From the NCBI RefSeq assembly GCF_007859935.1, contig NZ_SJPO01000007.1, positions 186,001-250,000 on the forward strand: DNA of 64,000 nt, in the 5' to 3' direction. The notes below the pieces were generated by a model, which did not search any database, was not told where the DNA came from, and saw nothing but the letters and a program-made list of their open reading frames with translations. The position numbers and the translations under genes are program-made. Positions 15,982-24,649 of this stretch are shown piece by piece. The DNA comes from Posidoniimonas polymericola (lineage in GTDB: Bacteria > Planctomycetota > Planctomycetia > Pirellulales > Lacipirellulaceae). Position 1 is the first letter of the stretch, and the number at the start of each line of letters is the position of its first letter.

Positions 15982-17541
15982 CTACTCCGGGAATCCCTTG
16001 TCAACCGCGTCGGCCTGGTAGATCGGCATGTAGCGGTAGTAAACCTCGAGTGTCATCGTGGCGAGCGAGGTCATGTACAGCCGGCCGCCGGAGTCGTTGT
16101 GCTGGCCGTCGACATACCAGCTGCCCTTGGCGTGACCGGTCGTGGCCTGCTGGCTGATCAGCTGCTCACGGAGATCGGTGTTCCACTTCCGCCAGACGGC
16201 GCCCTTGCCGCCGGTGTATTGGAAAAGCACCTGCGAGGCGTAGTAATTGTAGTAGTAGTTGTTTTCCGACGGTCCGACGGCGGCGATCTTCAGCGCACCC
16301 TCGCGGAGCGATTCGTTCTCGCGATTCCATCCGAGGTACATCCGGCACAGCAGCCCGATCGAGGATCGCGTGGGCGAGGTCGCGTTGTCCGAAGCCAGGT
16401 AGGTGTACTCCGTGCCGTTCGCCCGCGCCACCGTGTTAAGGAACTGGCTCGCCCCCGCCACGGTGACCGGTGGGACCTGCAGGTGAGCCAGGTAGGCGCT
16501 CTTTAGGGCCATCACCTGCCAGCCGACCACCGAGGTGTCGCCCAGGGGGTCGCGGGGCCGGTACCGCCAGCCGCCGTCGGCGCCCTGCGATGCGATGATG
16601 TGATCGACCGCGGCCTGCGCGAGCGAGCCCAGCACCGAGTCGCCGGTCATGCCGTACGCCTCGGAGAGCGCGATGGCCGAGATGCCGTGCGAGTAAGCGC
16701 CGGCTCCGCCCGGGTCGCGCCACGACGCGCCCTGGTCTTCGTTCTTCGCCAGCCGGGCCATCGCTTCGAGGCCGCGGTTCACCACCCGCTTGTACTTGCC
16801 GTCCTTGTGCGTCTGACCAGCGCCGAGGAACGGCAGCAGCGCCAGCCCGGTGCCCGCCCGCAACGATTCGGCGGCGCCGCGGTTTGATGGGTTGGGGCAG
16901 CGGCCCTGGCACGGCCCGGCGGTGTGCACCAGTGTCCAGCTGCCGTCGGGGTTCTGGTGCTCGGCGATCCAGCGGAGGGCGTTCTCGATAGCCTCTTCAC
17001 TCTCGGCGCTGCCGCCCGCCTTGGCGATGGCCGCGAGCGACATCTTGCCGCGGCCGGTTGTGCCGACGCCAGAAAAGCCAAGGGCGTCATTCGGGATTGA
17101 CGGCGCGGCCGGCGTTAGGCCGACGTCCGACAGCTCGGTGAAGGTCGGCGCCGCAGTCAGGTCTTCGAAGGTCGACAGGCTTACCTCCTCGGCCAGCTCT
17201 TCGATCTCCGGTTGCAGCTCGAACTCGACCGGCTCGCTCTCGAGCTCCGCCTGATCGAGGTTGATCTCTTCGAAGTCGTCGAGGTTCTCGTCCTCGGTGC
17301 TCGGTTCTGACAGCAGCAGGTTCTTGCTTAGCTCCGGCAGCGATGGGAGCGACCACAGGGCAAGCAGGATCACCACGACCATGTGCAGCGCCAGGCTGGT
17401 CAGCCAGCTCGGGCTGCCGTGTACGATCTCGGCCCACGCTTCGCCAACGGCCGAGCGCTCGCGCGGGTCTTGCTCCGCTTGTGCGGCGGCGGCCGGCGGC
17501 GCTACGATCGGCGGGGTTGGCTGGTTGGTGGGTGCTGACAT
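15982..17541 (-). CDS. Membrane-anchored alpha/alpha-toroid protein (prenyltransferase/squalene-oxidase repeats)
   Basis: A 519-residue protein with a short cytoplasmic Pro/Ala-rich head, one transmembrane helix at about residues 46-66, an acidic spacer of roughly 75 residues (rich in Glu and Asp) and an alpha/alpha toroid from about residue 175 on. The toroid shows repeated ALRWIAEHQNPDGSW- and ASQGADGGWRY-type repeats, the QW-like pattern of squalene-hopene cyclases and prenyltransferases. The DxDD catalytic motif of cyclases is not seen, so enzymatic activity is doubtful. Planctomycetes encode many such anchored toroid proteins of unknown role. It ends 13 bp from the end of the convergent flavoprotein gene. 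Confidence 0.8.
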   Translation of the reverse strand: MSAPTNQPTPPIVAPPAAAAQAEQDPRERSAVGEAWAEIVHGSPSWLTSLALHMVVVILLALWSLPSLPELSKNLLLSEPSTEDENLDDFEEINLDQAELESEPVEFELQPEIEELAEEVSLSTFEDLTAAPTFTELSDVGLTPAAPSIPNDALGFSGVGTTGRGKMSLAAIAKAGGSAESEEAIENALRWIAEHQNPDGSWTLVHTAGPCQGRCPNPSNRGAAESLRAGTGLALLPFLGAGQTHKDGKYKRVVNRGLEAMARLAKNEDQGASWRDPGGAGAYSHGISAIALSEAYGMTGDSVLGSLAQAAVDHIIASQGADGGWRYRPRDPLGDTSVVGWQVMALKSAYLAHLQVPPVTVAGASQFLNTVARANGTEYTYLASDNATSPTRSSIGLLCRMYLGWNRENESLREGALKIAAVGPSENNYYYNYYASQVLFQYTGGKGAVWRKWNTDLREQLISQQATTGHAKGSWYVDGQHNDSGGRLYMTSLATMTLEVYYRYMPIYQADAVDKGFPE

Positions 17542-17754
17542 GCAGGTGCCGCGCGGCTTGGGCCTGCCAAGCGGGCCGAGCGGAGTTGCTGTTCCAAGAG
17601 AGAGGAGGTCGGCGAAGCGGCGACGAATCCGCAGCCGACGCGCGACTTCTCCATTTAGCTTAGCCGACGGCCCTGTAATCCGCCAGAAATCGAGAGCAGC
17701 GGCAATCTGGGTGGCCTAGGAGCGAATACGCTTGTACGCTTCTGCGCGTTTGCT

Positions 17755-17783
17755 TTGCCCGACGGTAGCAGCGGCCCTATAAT
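17755..17783 (+). promoter_or_regulatory. Sigma-70-like promoter of the NfeD-FloA operon
   Basis: TTGCCC at 17755-17760 and a perfect TATAAT at 17778-17783 are separated by 17 bases. The expected transcription start is about 25 bases before the NfeD ATG at 17817, giving a short leader. Confidence 0.7.
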
Positions 17784-17816
17784 TCCTTCGACCCAAACCC
17801 AAACCCTACTGCCCGA

Positions 17817-20144
17817 ATGACCGCACCCACGTTCGACGCAGGCCGATCGTGCCCCGCTAGGTTGCCCTCGGTGGCCGCCAGTCTGGTCCTCTGCCTAGCT
17901 GCGGTAGGCGTAATCGCGTTCGGCGCACGCCCGGTATCGGCGGCTGACGATCCGGTTGGGGCGTTGGTTCGGGTGCGGCTTCCCATCACCGGCGCCGATG
18001 ACCAGACAATGCAGGGGGTGCTGAAGCGAGCGGCCGACAAGGTGGTGCGGCAGGCCGCGGACGAAGGGGCTGGTCGCCCGACGCTCATCCTCCAGTTCGA
18101 CAACAGAGCCGCCGGCGAGTCGGAATTCGAACGCTGCTTGTCGCTCGCCCGGTTCTTGCTCCGCGACATGACCGGCGTTAAGACGGTCGCGTATGTCCCG
18201 CAGACGGTCACGGGGCACGCGGTGCTGGTGGCGCTGGCGTGCGAGGAGATCGCCATGGCGCCGGAGGCCGAACTCGGCGACGCGGCCGCCGGCGAGGACC
18301 CCGCCCGGCCAATCGAGCCCGGCATGGCGGCCGTCTACCAAGAGGTCGCCGCCGCCCGCCGCAACGTGCCGGCGGCGGTCGCCCAGGGGATGATCGATCG
18401 TCGGCTCGAGGTGCTGCAGGTCGAGGACGAGACCGGCGTCGACTTTATCCTGAGCAGCCAACTCGACGAGCTGAAGGAACAACGGCAGATTGTCGAGACT
18501 CAAATCCTCTCTGCCGCGGGGGCCCCGCTGCTGCTCTCCGGACGCGAAGCCCGCGAGCTCGGCTTTGCCAAGTACCTGGTCAACAGCGGCTCGCTGGCGC
18601 GGGTGCTCGGACTGCCGGAGCGGGCGGCGCAGGAGGATCAAACCACGCTAGCGGATTGGAAGCCGGCCATCATCGAGCTCGACGGTGAGCTGACCGAACG
18701 GCGGCTCAGTCAGATCAAGAAGCTGCTGGGCAGCGAGCTTGAGCAGGGCGGCGCGAATTGGATCTGCCTGCGGATTAACTCCGGCGGCGGCCGCATGGAC
18801 CGCTGCGTCGAGTTGGCCGCGACCCTCGCCGAACTCAACAAGGACGACGTCCGCACGGTCGCCTACGTGCCGGTCGAGGCGTCGGGCGGCGCGGCGTTGG
18901 TGGCGCTCGCCTGCGACCAGCTGGTGATGCACCCCAGCGCAACCCTGGGCGGTGGCCTCACGATCGCCAAGCCAGAAGGCGGAGCCGACAACCGAAAGCC
19001 GCCGCCGCCCGGCGCGCCGCAACCCGGGCCGCCTCGCTTCGGTGGCCCGCCTAGAGGACCCGGTCCGGCCGAGGAGGCCCAACCAAACCAGCTGTCGCCC
19101 GACCAACTCGCCGCCGCGCTGGCCGGCGTCCGTGGGCCGCTGGCCGAGAACACGAACCATGGCTGGTCGCTGTTGGCGGCGATGATTGATCCGGGGGAGA
19201 CCCTGCACGTCTACACCAGCCGCGAGACCGGCCGCCAGGCCTTGTTCAACGACGCCGAGCTCGCCGAGCAGCCCAACAGTGACCAGTGGCGGCAGGGCGA
19301 GCAGCTGTCGGGCCCCGACGCGGTGCTGACGCTCGACGCCGTCGAGGCCGAGAAGCTCGGCGTCGCGTTTGCGGTGGTCGAGGACTACGACGGGCTGAAG
19401 CAGCTGTACGGCTTCGACGCCGACCCGCCGGTCGCCAAGCCCAACTGGGCGCTCGAACTGGTCGAGGCGCTCGCCAACCCGTGGCTCGCCGGCCTGCTGC
19501 TAGTGATCGGCTTCGGCGGGGTCTACCTCGAACTCAACGCGCCCGGGCTGGGCGTCGGCGGATTTGTGGCGAGCGTCGCGTTCCTGCTGTTCTTCTGGAG
19601 CCATTTCCTGTCGGGCACGGCGGAGTGGCTCGAGGTGCTGCTGTTCGTTGTTGGGCTATTCTTCATCCTGATGGAGGCCTTCGTGCTGCCGGGTTTCGGC
19701 ATCTTTGGTCTGGGCGGGATGGCGATGGTGCTGGCCTCGCTGGTGCTGGTAAGCCAGACGTTTATTATTCCCAAGACGCAGGGCCAGCTGGTCGAGCTCC
19801 GCGAGTCGGTCACGCTGGTAGTGATGTCGATGCTCGGATGCCTGGTCGCGGCTTTCGCGTTCCGCCGGTACCTGCCGCACGCGCCGGGCGTGAACCGCAT
19901 GATGCTGGCGCCGGCAGACGAGGTCGAGCTGGCCGAGCTGGAGCACCGTGAGTCGTTCGCCGACTACGCGCACTTGGTGGGGCAAGCCGGGGTCGCCGCC
20001 ACCAACCTAATCCCGAGCGGCAAGGCCGAGTTCGGCGGCGAGCTGCTCGACGTGATCGCCGACGGTCAGGTGATCGACCGCGGCGAGGCGATTGTTGTCA
20101 CCAAAGCAAAGGGGAGCCGCGTGCTGGTCCAGAAGAAGCGTTAG
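17817..20144 (+). CDS. Long NfeD-family membrane protein with two ClpP-like domains
   Basis: A 775-residue protein with an N-terminal hydrophobic segment (about 20-43), two tandem ClpP/crotonase-like domains (about 46-255 and 283-550), several transmembrane helices (about 554-680) and a C-terminal OB-like NfeD domain (about 690-775). The two ClpP-like domains align with each other: TVAYVPQTVTGHAVLVALAC and TVAYVPVEASGGAALVALAC. In active NfeD proteases a Ser stands ten residues before the Asp/Glu of this helix; both copies have Gly there, so proteolysis may be lost. A Pro/Gly-rich insert of about 40 residues interrupts the second domain. Such proteins act with flotillin-like FloA in membrane microdomains; floA is two genes downstream. 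Confidence 0.85.
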   Translation: MTAPTFDAGRSCPARLPSVAASLVLCLAAVGVIAFGARPVSAADDPVGALVRVRLPITGADDQTMQGVLKRAADKVVRQAADEGAGRPTLILQFDNRAAGESEFERCLSLARFLLRDMTGVKTVAYVPQTVTGHAVLVALACEEIAMAPEAELGDAAAGEDPARPIEPGMAAVYQEVAAARRNVPAAVAQGMIDRRLEVLQVEDETGVDFILSSQLDELKEQRQIVETQILSAAGAPLLLSGREARELGFAKYLVNSGSLARVLGLPERAAQEDQTTLADWKPAIIELDGELTERRLSQIKKLLGSELEQGGANWICLRINSGGGRMDRCVELAATLAELNKDDVRTVAYVPVEASGGAALVALACDQLVMHPSATLGGGLTIAKPEGGADNRKPPPPGAPQPGPPRFGGPPRGPGPAEEAQPNQLSPDQLAAALAGVRGPLAENTNHGWSLLAAMIDPGETLHVYTSRETGRQALFNDAELAEQPNSDQWRQGEQLSGPDAVLTLDAVEAEKLGVAFAVVEDYDGLKQLYGFDADPPVAKPNWALELVEALANPWLAGLLLVIGFGGVYLELNAPGLGVGGFVASVAFLLFFWSHFLSGTAEWLEVLLFVVGLFFILMEAFVLPGFGIFGLGGMAMVLASLVLVSQTFIIPKTQGQLVELRESVTLVVMSMLGCLVAAFAFRRYLPHAPGVNRMMLAPADEVELAELEHRESFADYAHLVGQAGVAATNLIPSGKAEFGGELLDVIADGQVIDRGEAIVVTKAKGSRVLVQKKR

Positions 20145-20211
20145 GCCTGCGGCGCCGGTCGGCGCGGCTCGACTCTACTCAAGAACAGCCAACCCCGCTA
20201 CGCTTAGCACC

Positions 20212-20808
20212 ATGCCGCTCGCCGATTTCAACCTGCTCACGCCGCTCGGCCTCGCGATGATGCTGGCGATGATTGGCTGTTTGTTGATCGTTGCGGAGGT
20301 GCTGATTCCCTCGGGTGGGATCATCGGCTTCTTCGCGACCTGCAGCCTGATTGCCAGCATCTACTACGCCTACCAGGCGGCCGGCGTGACCGGCGGGCTG
20401 GGGTTTGGTTTGGGGCTGGTTGTCGTGGTGCCGCTGCTGCTGATCAGCGCGTTCAAGGTGCTGCCCCACACGCCGATGGGGCGCGCGATGCTCGGCTCGG
20501 CGCCGCGTGAAGAGGACGTGTTGGTCGACGACCCCCGGCACGCGCTGGTCGGCCGCGTCGGCGTGGCGCGGTCGAAGATGCTCCCCAGCGGCGCCGTCGA
20601 GATCGACGGCCAGATGATCGACGCCGTCAGCCAGGGCAGGGCGATCGACCCGGGCCAGTACGTTAAGGTGGTCGAGGTCCGCGGCAACCGGGTGATGGTC
20701 CGCCCCGCCGGCGAGGGCGACCGGCCCGCCAACCCCAATGCGGACGACCTGCTCGCCCGCCCGATCGAGGAGCTGGGGATCGACTCGCTCGAGGACCCGC
20801 TGGCCTAG
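20212..20808 (+). CDS. Short NfeD-like membrane protein
   Basis: A 198-residue protein with two to three transmembrane helices in residues 12-85 and a C-terminal OB-fold NfeD domain (about 100-160, containing ALVGRVGVARSKMLPSGAVEIDG), then a short polar tail. It lacks the ClpP-like domain. It lies between the long NfeD and floA, the known arrangement of short NfeD with flotillin-like genes. The start at 20212 was chosen because the membrane segment follows within ten residues; the frame is open upstream but only overlaps the previous gene. Confidence 0.85.
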   Translation: MPLADFNLLTPLGLAMMLAMIGCLLIVAEVLIPSGGIIGFFATCSLIASIYYAYQAAGVTGGLGFGLGLVVVVPLLLISAFKVLPHTPMGRAMLGSAPREEDVLVDDPRHALVGRVGVARSKMLPSGAVEIDGQMIDAVSQGRAIDPGQYVKVVEVRGNRVMVRPAGEGDRPANPNADDLLARPIEELGIDSLEDPLA

Positions 20809-20903
20809 GTGTTTCGGGTTTGCTCCCGCCCCTGGCAACCTTGAACTCGCGACCGCGAAGTCCTACAACGTAGCTGGATACCCACCCACACGGACCTCCC
20901 GAA

Positions 20904-21929
20904 ATGCTCCTCCCGCTCGCTCAAGGCGAAACTTTCTGGCTCGTCATCACCGTTGGGGTGATGCTGTTCTTGCTGCTGGTCTTCGCCATACTGGCGCGGT
21001 TCTTCCGCTTGTGGATCCAGTCGGTCACGACCGGCGCCGGCATTGGTCTGTTCGACCTGTTCTGGATGTGGATTCGCAAGGTCAACCCGGCGGTGATCGT
21101 GCGGAGCAAGATCATGGCCGTGCAGGCCGGCATCACCGACGCCGAGGGGGTCACCTCCGGCGCCCTGCAGGCCCACTACATGGCGGGCGGCAACGTGCCG
21201 CTGGTCATCCGCTCGATGATCGCCGCCCGCAAGGCAAAGATCATCGACCTCGACTTCAAACGCGCCACGGCGATCGACCTGGCTGGCCGCAACATCCTTG
21301 AGGCCGTCCAGACGAGCGTCTACCCTCGCGTGATCGACTGCCCCGCGAAGGACAGCAAACGCGCGTCGCTCGACGCGATTGCCAAGAACGGCATCCAGCT
21401 GAAGGTGAAGGCCCGCGTGACCGTGCGGGCGAACCTCGACCAGCTGATCGGCGGCGCCACCGAGGAGACCATCATCGCCCGCGTCGGCGAGGGCATCGTC
21501 AGCGCAATCGGCTCGGCCGACACCCACAAGGACGTGCTGGAGAACCCCGACCGGATCAGCCGCGCGGTGCTCGCCAAGAAACTCGACTCGCAGACCGCGT
21601 TTGAGATTGTCTCAATCGATATCGCCGACATCGACGTCGGCGACAACATCGGCGCCCGGCTGCAGGCCGACCAGGCCGAGGCCGACACCCGCGTCGCCCG
21701 GGCCCAGGCCGAGGGCCGCCGCGCCATCGCCGTGGCGAAGGAGCAGGAGAACTTCTCGACGATCGAAGAGAGCCGCGCCAAGCTGGTCGAAGCCGAAGCC
21801 CTGGTGCCCCGCGCTATGGCCGAGGCGTTCCAGACCGGCAAGCTCGGCATCCTCGACTACTACAAGCTGCAGAACGTCCAGGCCGATACCGACATGCGCG
21901 AAGCAATTGCCAAGGCTGGCAAGCGTTAG
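20904..21929 (+). CDS. floA: FloA, flotillin-like membrane scaffold protein
   Basis: A 341-residue flotillin-like protein of the YqfA/FloA type, near the usual 330 residues. An N-terminal hydrophobic hairpin (residues 8-35) inserts into the membrane. The SPFH-like region follows, with the conserved [23 protein letters not shown]- type and [20 protein letters not shown]-type blocks. The C-terminal part is a charged coiled coil rich in Glu-Ala repeats ([19 protein letters not shown]). FloA forms membrane foci and influences membrane fluidity. The co-directional NfeD pair upstream is the expected partner set. Confidence 0.95.
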   Translation: MLLPLAQGETFWLVITVGVMLFLLLVFAILARFFRLWIQSVTTGAGIGLFDLFWMWIRKVNPAVIVRSKIMAVQAGITDAEGVTSGALQAHYMAGGNVPLVIRSMIAARKAKIIDLDFKRATAIDLAGRNILEAVQTSVYPRVIDCPAKDSKRASLDAIAKNGIQLKVKARVTVRANLDQLIGGATEETIIARVGEGIVSAIGSADTHKDVLENPDRISRAVLAKKLDSQTAFEIVSIDIADIDVGDNIGARLQADQAEADTRVARAQAEGRRAIAVAKEQENFSTIEESRAKLVEAEALVPRAMAEAFQTGKLGILDYYKLQNVQADTDMREAIAKAGKR

Positions 21930-22010
21930 TGTTGGTTCGTGGGCTGCTCCCCGGGCGGACGACCGGGGCTCGTGTGTGGCCAACATCCGATCCCATCCTC
22001 GACACGACCA

Positions 22011-22718
22011 ATGCCGCACCTACTGCCGATCGCCGACGGATTGCCGCTCGCCGCCTGGGGTGACGTGATCGGCTATTTGGTCGTGATCGTGTTTGTGGTG
22101 CTCCGGTACCTGCTGAGTGAAATGGGGGGGGAGAAGAAGCCGAAGCCGGCACGCCCCCGGCCGGCGCCGCAGCCCCGCCCAGTGGGGCCGCCGCAGGACG
22201 ACTTGCGGTCGGAGGTCGACGAGTTCCTGCGCCGTGCCAAAGGACTGCCACCCCGCGAGCAGGAGCCCGCCCCGCAGCGGTCCCTGGAACCGGCGGCCGA
22301 GCCGATCATCATCGAGCCAAACCGTCCCCGCCAGGGGCAGCGTTCGCGCGCCGCTGGCCGGCAAGCCATGCCGGCGGCGGGCCGCTCCGAGCCCGACCCG
22401 CACCTCGGCGGCTCGGTGCAGGAGCACGTGTCGCAGCATGTCGGGCATTTGGCCGAATCGCAACTGGCCGAGAACGCCGCCCGCCTGGGCGAGGACCTCG
22501 GCCAGACCGACGAGCGACTAGAAGCCCGGCTGAAGGCCAAGTTCGAGCACAGGTTGGGCAGGCTCAAACAGCAGGAAGAGGCGCCACTCCCGGAGGTTGA
22601 CCCACTGGGAAACGTCCTCGACGCTCGGCAGCTTGCCGCCCTGCTGGCCAGCCCCGAGGGGGTCCGCAACGCCGTGGTGCTCAACGAGATCCTGAAACGG
22701 CCGATCGACCGCTGGTAG
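22011..22718 (+). CDS. Single-pass membrane protein of the floA operon, function unknown
   Basis: A 235-residue protein with one transmembrane helix (about residues 14-33), then a long Pro/Arg-rich, probably disordered segment and a charged helical stretch (about 155-195). The last 50 residues, PLGNVLDARQLAALLASPEGVRNAVVLNEILKRP, look like a small folded tail. It lies 81 bp after floA on the same strand, ending at an 11-bp inverted repeat. I do not recognise a named family. Context suggests a microdomain-associated protein. Confidence 0.7.
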   Translation: MPHLLPIADGLPLAAWGDVIGYLVVIVFVVLRYLLSEMGGEKKPKPARPRPAPQPRPVGPPQDDLRSEVDEFLRRAKGLPPREQEPAPQRSLEPAAEPIIIEPNRPRQGQRSRAAGRQAMPAAGRSEPDPHLGGSVQEHVSQHVGHLAESQLAENAARLGEDLGQTDERLEARLKAKFEHRLGRLKQQEEAPLPEVDPLGNVLDARQLAALLASPEGVRNAVVLNEILKRPIDRW

Positions 22719-22751
22719 CGAATCGGGCTGACAGTGCTGCCCCGATTCGCT
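22717..22751 (+). terminator. Inverted repeat ending the NfeD-FloA operon
   Basis: A perfect 11-bp stem, AGCGAATCGGG with CCCGATTCGCT (22717-22727 and 22741-22751), starts inside the stop codon of the last gene. The loop is 13 bases. There is no T-run after it, so termination may need Rho or the hairpin may only protect the 3' end. Confidence 0.55.
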
Positions 22752-23068
22752 GGGGCGGCGATTGAGCATCACGCCGACTGTCGTCTCAGGCCGACCAGCG
22801 GGTGGCCGGTTTCTGCGTTCGCAGGACTGGCGGCAGCGGTTCGTCCGCTGCGCTATAATTGCTGGGAAACCATTGCTTAATCTTCGTCGTAGGAATCCCA
22901 GAAACCCGTATTTATTAAGCGCGGATAGTGAGGTGCTACCCCGACCCGACGAGCACCGTAACGACGGGGTTCTGTCGCCAGCAGTTTTACCCACGCGACC
23001 AGCGACTAGACAGGCCATTGGGCGCTGATTGCTGGCCGTTTTCTCCATTTCCTGCCGTCCTGACCGAT
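22752..23068. other. Gene-free interval with a TATAAT box
   Basis: No coding frame with family features. A perfect TATAAT at 22854-22859 stands in an otherwise GC-rich context, but the -35 area is poor. It may drive the FmdB gene with a leader of about 200 bases, or a small RNA. An AT-richer stretch continues to about 22920. Confidence 0.3.
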
Positions 23069-23293
23069 ATGCCCCTCTACGAATACCTATGCCGCGACTG
23101 TGAAAAAGCCGCGGAGCTGCTGATCCGTGGCGACGAGAAGCCGGTTTGCCCTGCTTGCGGCGGTCAGCAATTGATGAAGCTGCTGAGTGTTCCCGCCGCC
23201 CCGTCGACTAGCGGTGGCGGCGTGGAGCCCCGCAATCCGGGCCCCGCGGGGGGCTCCTGCGGTTCGGGTTGCGCCTGTTTTCCGGGGGGCTGA
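23069..23293 (+). CDS. FmdB-family zinc-ribbon protein
   Basis: A 74-residue protein beginning MPLYEYLCRDC, the hallmark of the FmdB/CxxC_CXXC_SSSS family. The first knuckle is CRDC and the second is CPAC, forming one zinc ribbon in residues 9-33. The tail is Gly/Ser/Pro-rich and ends in a Cys-rich GSCGSGCACFPGG, common in this family. Members are small, probably regulatory, and otherwise poorly characterised. The start at 23069 matches the family N-terminus. Confidence 0.88.
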   Translation: MPLYEYLCRDCEKAAELLIRGDEKPVCPACGGQQLMKLLSVPAAPSTSGGGVEPRNPGPAGGSCGSGCACFPGG

Positions 23294-23380
23294 TCGCCGG
23301 GCTGGCAGACTTGGCTGGCGCTGCCGTTACAACCGGCGCCGAAGCCCTTATGCCGCCTTGGTTTACGCAGAACGCTTAAA

Positions 23381-23410
23381 TTGACACCCCGGAAACGGGC
23401 TGACTATACT
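23381..23410 (+). promoter_or_regulatory. Near-consensus sigma-70 promoter
   Basis: TTGACA at 23381-23386 and TATACT at 23405-23410 with an 18-base spacer. It is the best match to consensus in the window and lies about 155 bases before the gene at 23571, implying a 5' leader of about 150 bases. Confidence 0.8.
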
Positions 23411-23570
23411 GAGGTTTCCTCGCGGGACACTGGTCACCGCTAGGGCCGCGTTGGGACCGACGCGGCAGGTAACGCATGGCGGCGCACGGCACGGAACCCG
23501 GGGCGCCCAGCCCCAGGCCGCAGGGACAGAGAATCACCCGGCAGCGGCCCCAGGAACACCGGAAGCAACG

Positions 23571-24410
23571 ATGAACTTCATTGGCAAGATCTTCGTCGTG
23601 TTCATCTTGATCATGAGCATCATTTTCATGACGCTCGCGGCCGTGGTGTACGCAACGCACCGCGACTGGGAAAAGAAGGCGAACACGGCCACGAAGCAGC
23701 TGCAGGACGCCCGCGCCGAGGCCTCCCGCCAAGAGAACGAGTACAACCGCCTGAAGAGCGAGCTCGAGGCCCAGAAGGAGGCCTCGCTGCAGCAGGTCCG
23801 CAAGCTCGAGAGCGAGCGGGACGTGCTGGCCGGCCGCACCACGAACCTGCAACGCGAGGTCGACGACCTCCGCGGCCAGTGGACCGAGGCGACCGCTGCC
23901 GTGGCGAGCACGCAGAAGAGCAACAACCTGACCACGCAAGAGAACCAGCAGCTGCGGGACGACATCCGCGTCGCCCTGAACCGGACCGACACCGCGATCA
24001 ATCGCGCGCTGGCGGCCACCGACGACCTGCACCAGACGCAGCAGAAGCTGGAGAACGCCGCCGAGCAGCGTGACAGCCTGCTGAACCAGGTGTCCGACAT
24101 GACCGGCGTGATGGAGGCCGAGGGCCTCGACCCGAGCGCCACACTCGACCAGGTCACCCCGCGGATCGACGGCGTCGTGACCGGCGTCGCCCGCCGCGGC
24201 TCGACCGTGCTGATCCAGGTCTCGATCGGCGAGGACGACGGCCTCCGCAAGGGCCACACCGTGGAGATCTTCCGCGGCACCCGCTACCTGGGCCGCGCCG
24301 AGATCCTGTCGACCGAACCCGACCGGGCCATCGGCCGCATTGACCCCCGTTTCCAAGAAGGCCGAATCCAGGAGAGTGACCGTGTCGCAACTCGACTCAA
24401 CCTCGGCTAA
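23571..24410 (+). CDS. Membrane-anchored coiled-coil protein, function unknown
   Basis: A 279-residue protein. Residues 5-28 form an N-terminal transmembrane helix, followed by a long coiled coil (about 35-190) with heptad-like Leu, Gln and Glu spacing, then a compact C-terminal domain (about 195-279) containing GVVTGVARRGSTVLIQVSIGEDDGLRKG-type strands that looks beta-rich. A coiled coil followed by a small beta domain resembles MreC in outline, but the sequence is not clearly MreC. It is transcribed from the strong promoter at 23381 and overlaps the start of a 52-residue membrane protein. The start at 23571 gives the helix at once. Confidence 0.75.
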   Translation: MNFIGKIFVVFILIMSIIFMTLAAVVYATHRDWEKKANTATKQLQDARAEASRQENEYNRLKSELEAQKEASLQQVRKLESERDVLAGRTTNLQREVDDLRGQWTEATAAVASTQKSNNLTTQENQQLRDDIRVALNRTDTAINRALAATDDLHQTQQKLENAAEQRDSLLNQVSDMTGVMEAEGLDPSATLDQVTPRIDGVVTGVARRGSTVLIQVSIGEDDGLRKGHTVEIFRGTRYLGRAEILSTEPDRAIGRIDPRFQEGRIQESDRVATRLNLG

Positions 24411-24540
24411 TTCGCCGCGGGGCGTTCTGGTCCAGAAGCCCAAGACGAACATCTACACGGTGATGCTGATCATCGCCTTCCTGTCGATGCTGTTCGGCTG
24501 CCTGTTTATGTACCTCGAGCTGGCCCGCTTCAGCGGCTAG
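24382..24540 (+). CDS. Small single-pass membrane protein (52 aa) coupled to the upstream gene
   Basis: A 52-residue protein with one transmembrane helix in its C-terminal half (VMLIIAFLSMLFGCLFMYLEL). The GTG at 24382 is preferred because AGGAG at 24370-24374 sits 7 bases upstream, inside the end of the preceding gene; the reading frames overlap by 29 bases, so translation is probably coupled. An ATG at 24340 would give a longer, poorly supported N-terminus. The two proteins probably act together at the membrane. Confidence 0.75.
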   Translation: MSQLDSTSANSPRGVLVQKPKTNIYTVMLIIAFLSMLFGCLFMYLELARFSG

Positions 24541-24543
24541 CAT

Positions 24544-24599
24544 GAGCCGGCAGGCTCGCCGCCGAGCCTCGCCACGGAGGCTCGCGCGACGGAGTCGCG
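24544..24599. repeat. Three tandem short hairpins after the small membrane protein gene
   Basis: GAGCC/GGCTC (24544-24548 with 24553-24557, loop 4), CGAGCCTC/GAGGCTCG (24563-24570 with 24577-24584, loop 6) and CGCGAC/GTCGCG (24585-24590 with 24594-24599, loop 3). They follow the stop of the preceding gene directly. Confidence 0.7.
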
Positions 24600-24649
24600 A
24601 TGCGTCACGGCCCACCGCGGCTATCGATCGGCGGTGGGCAGATACCGCG

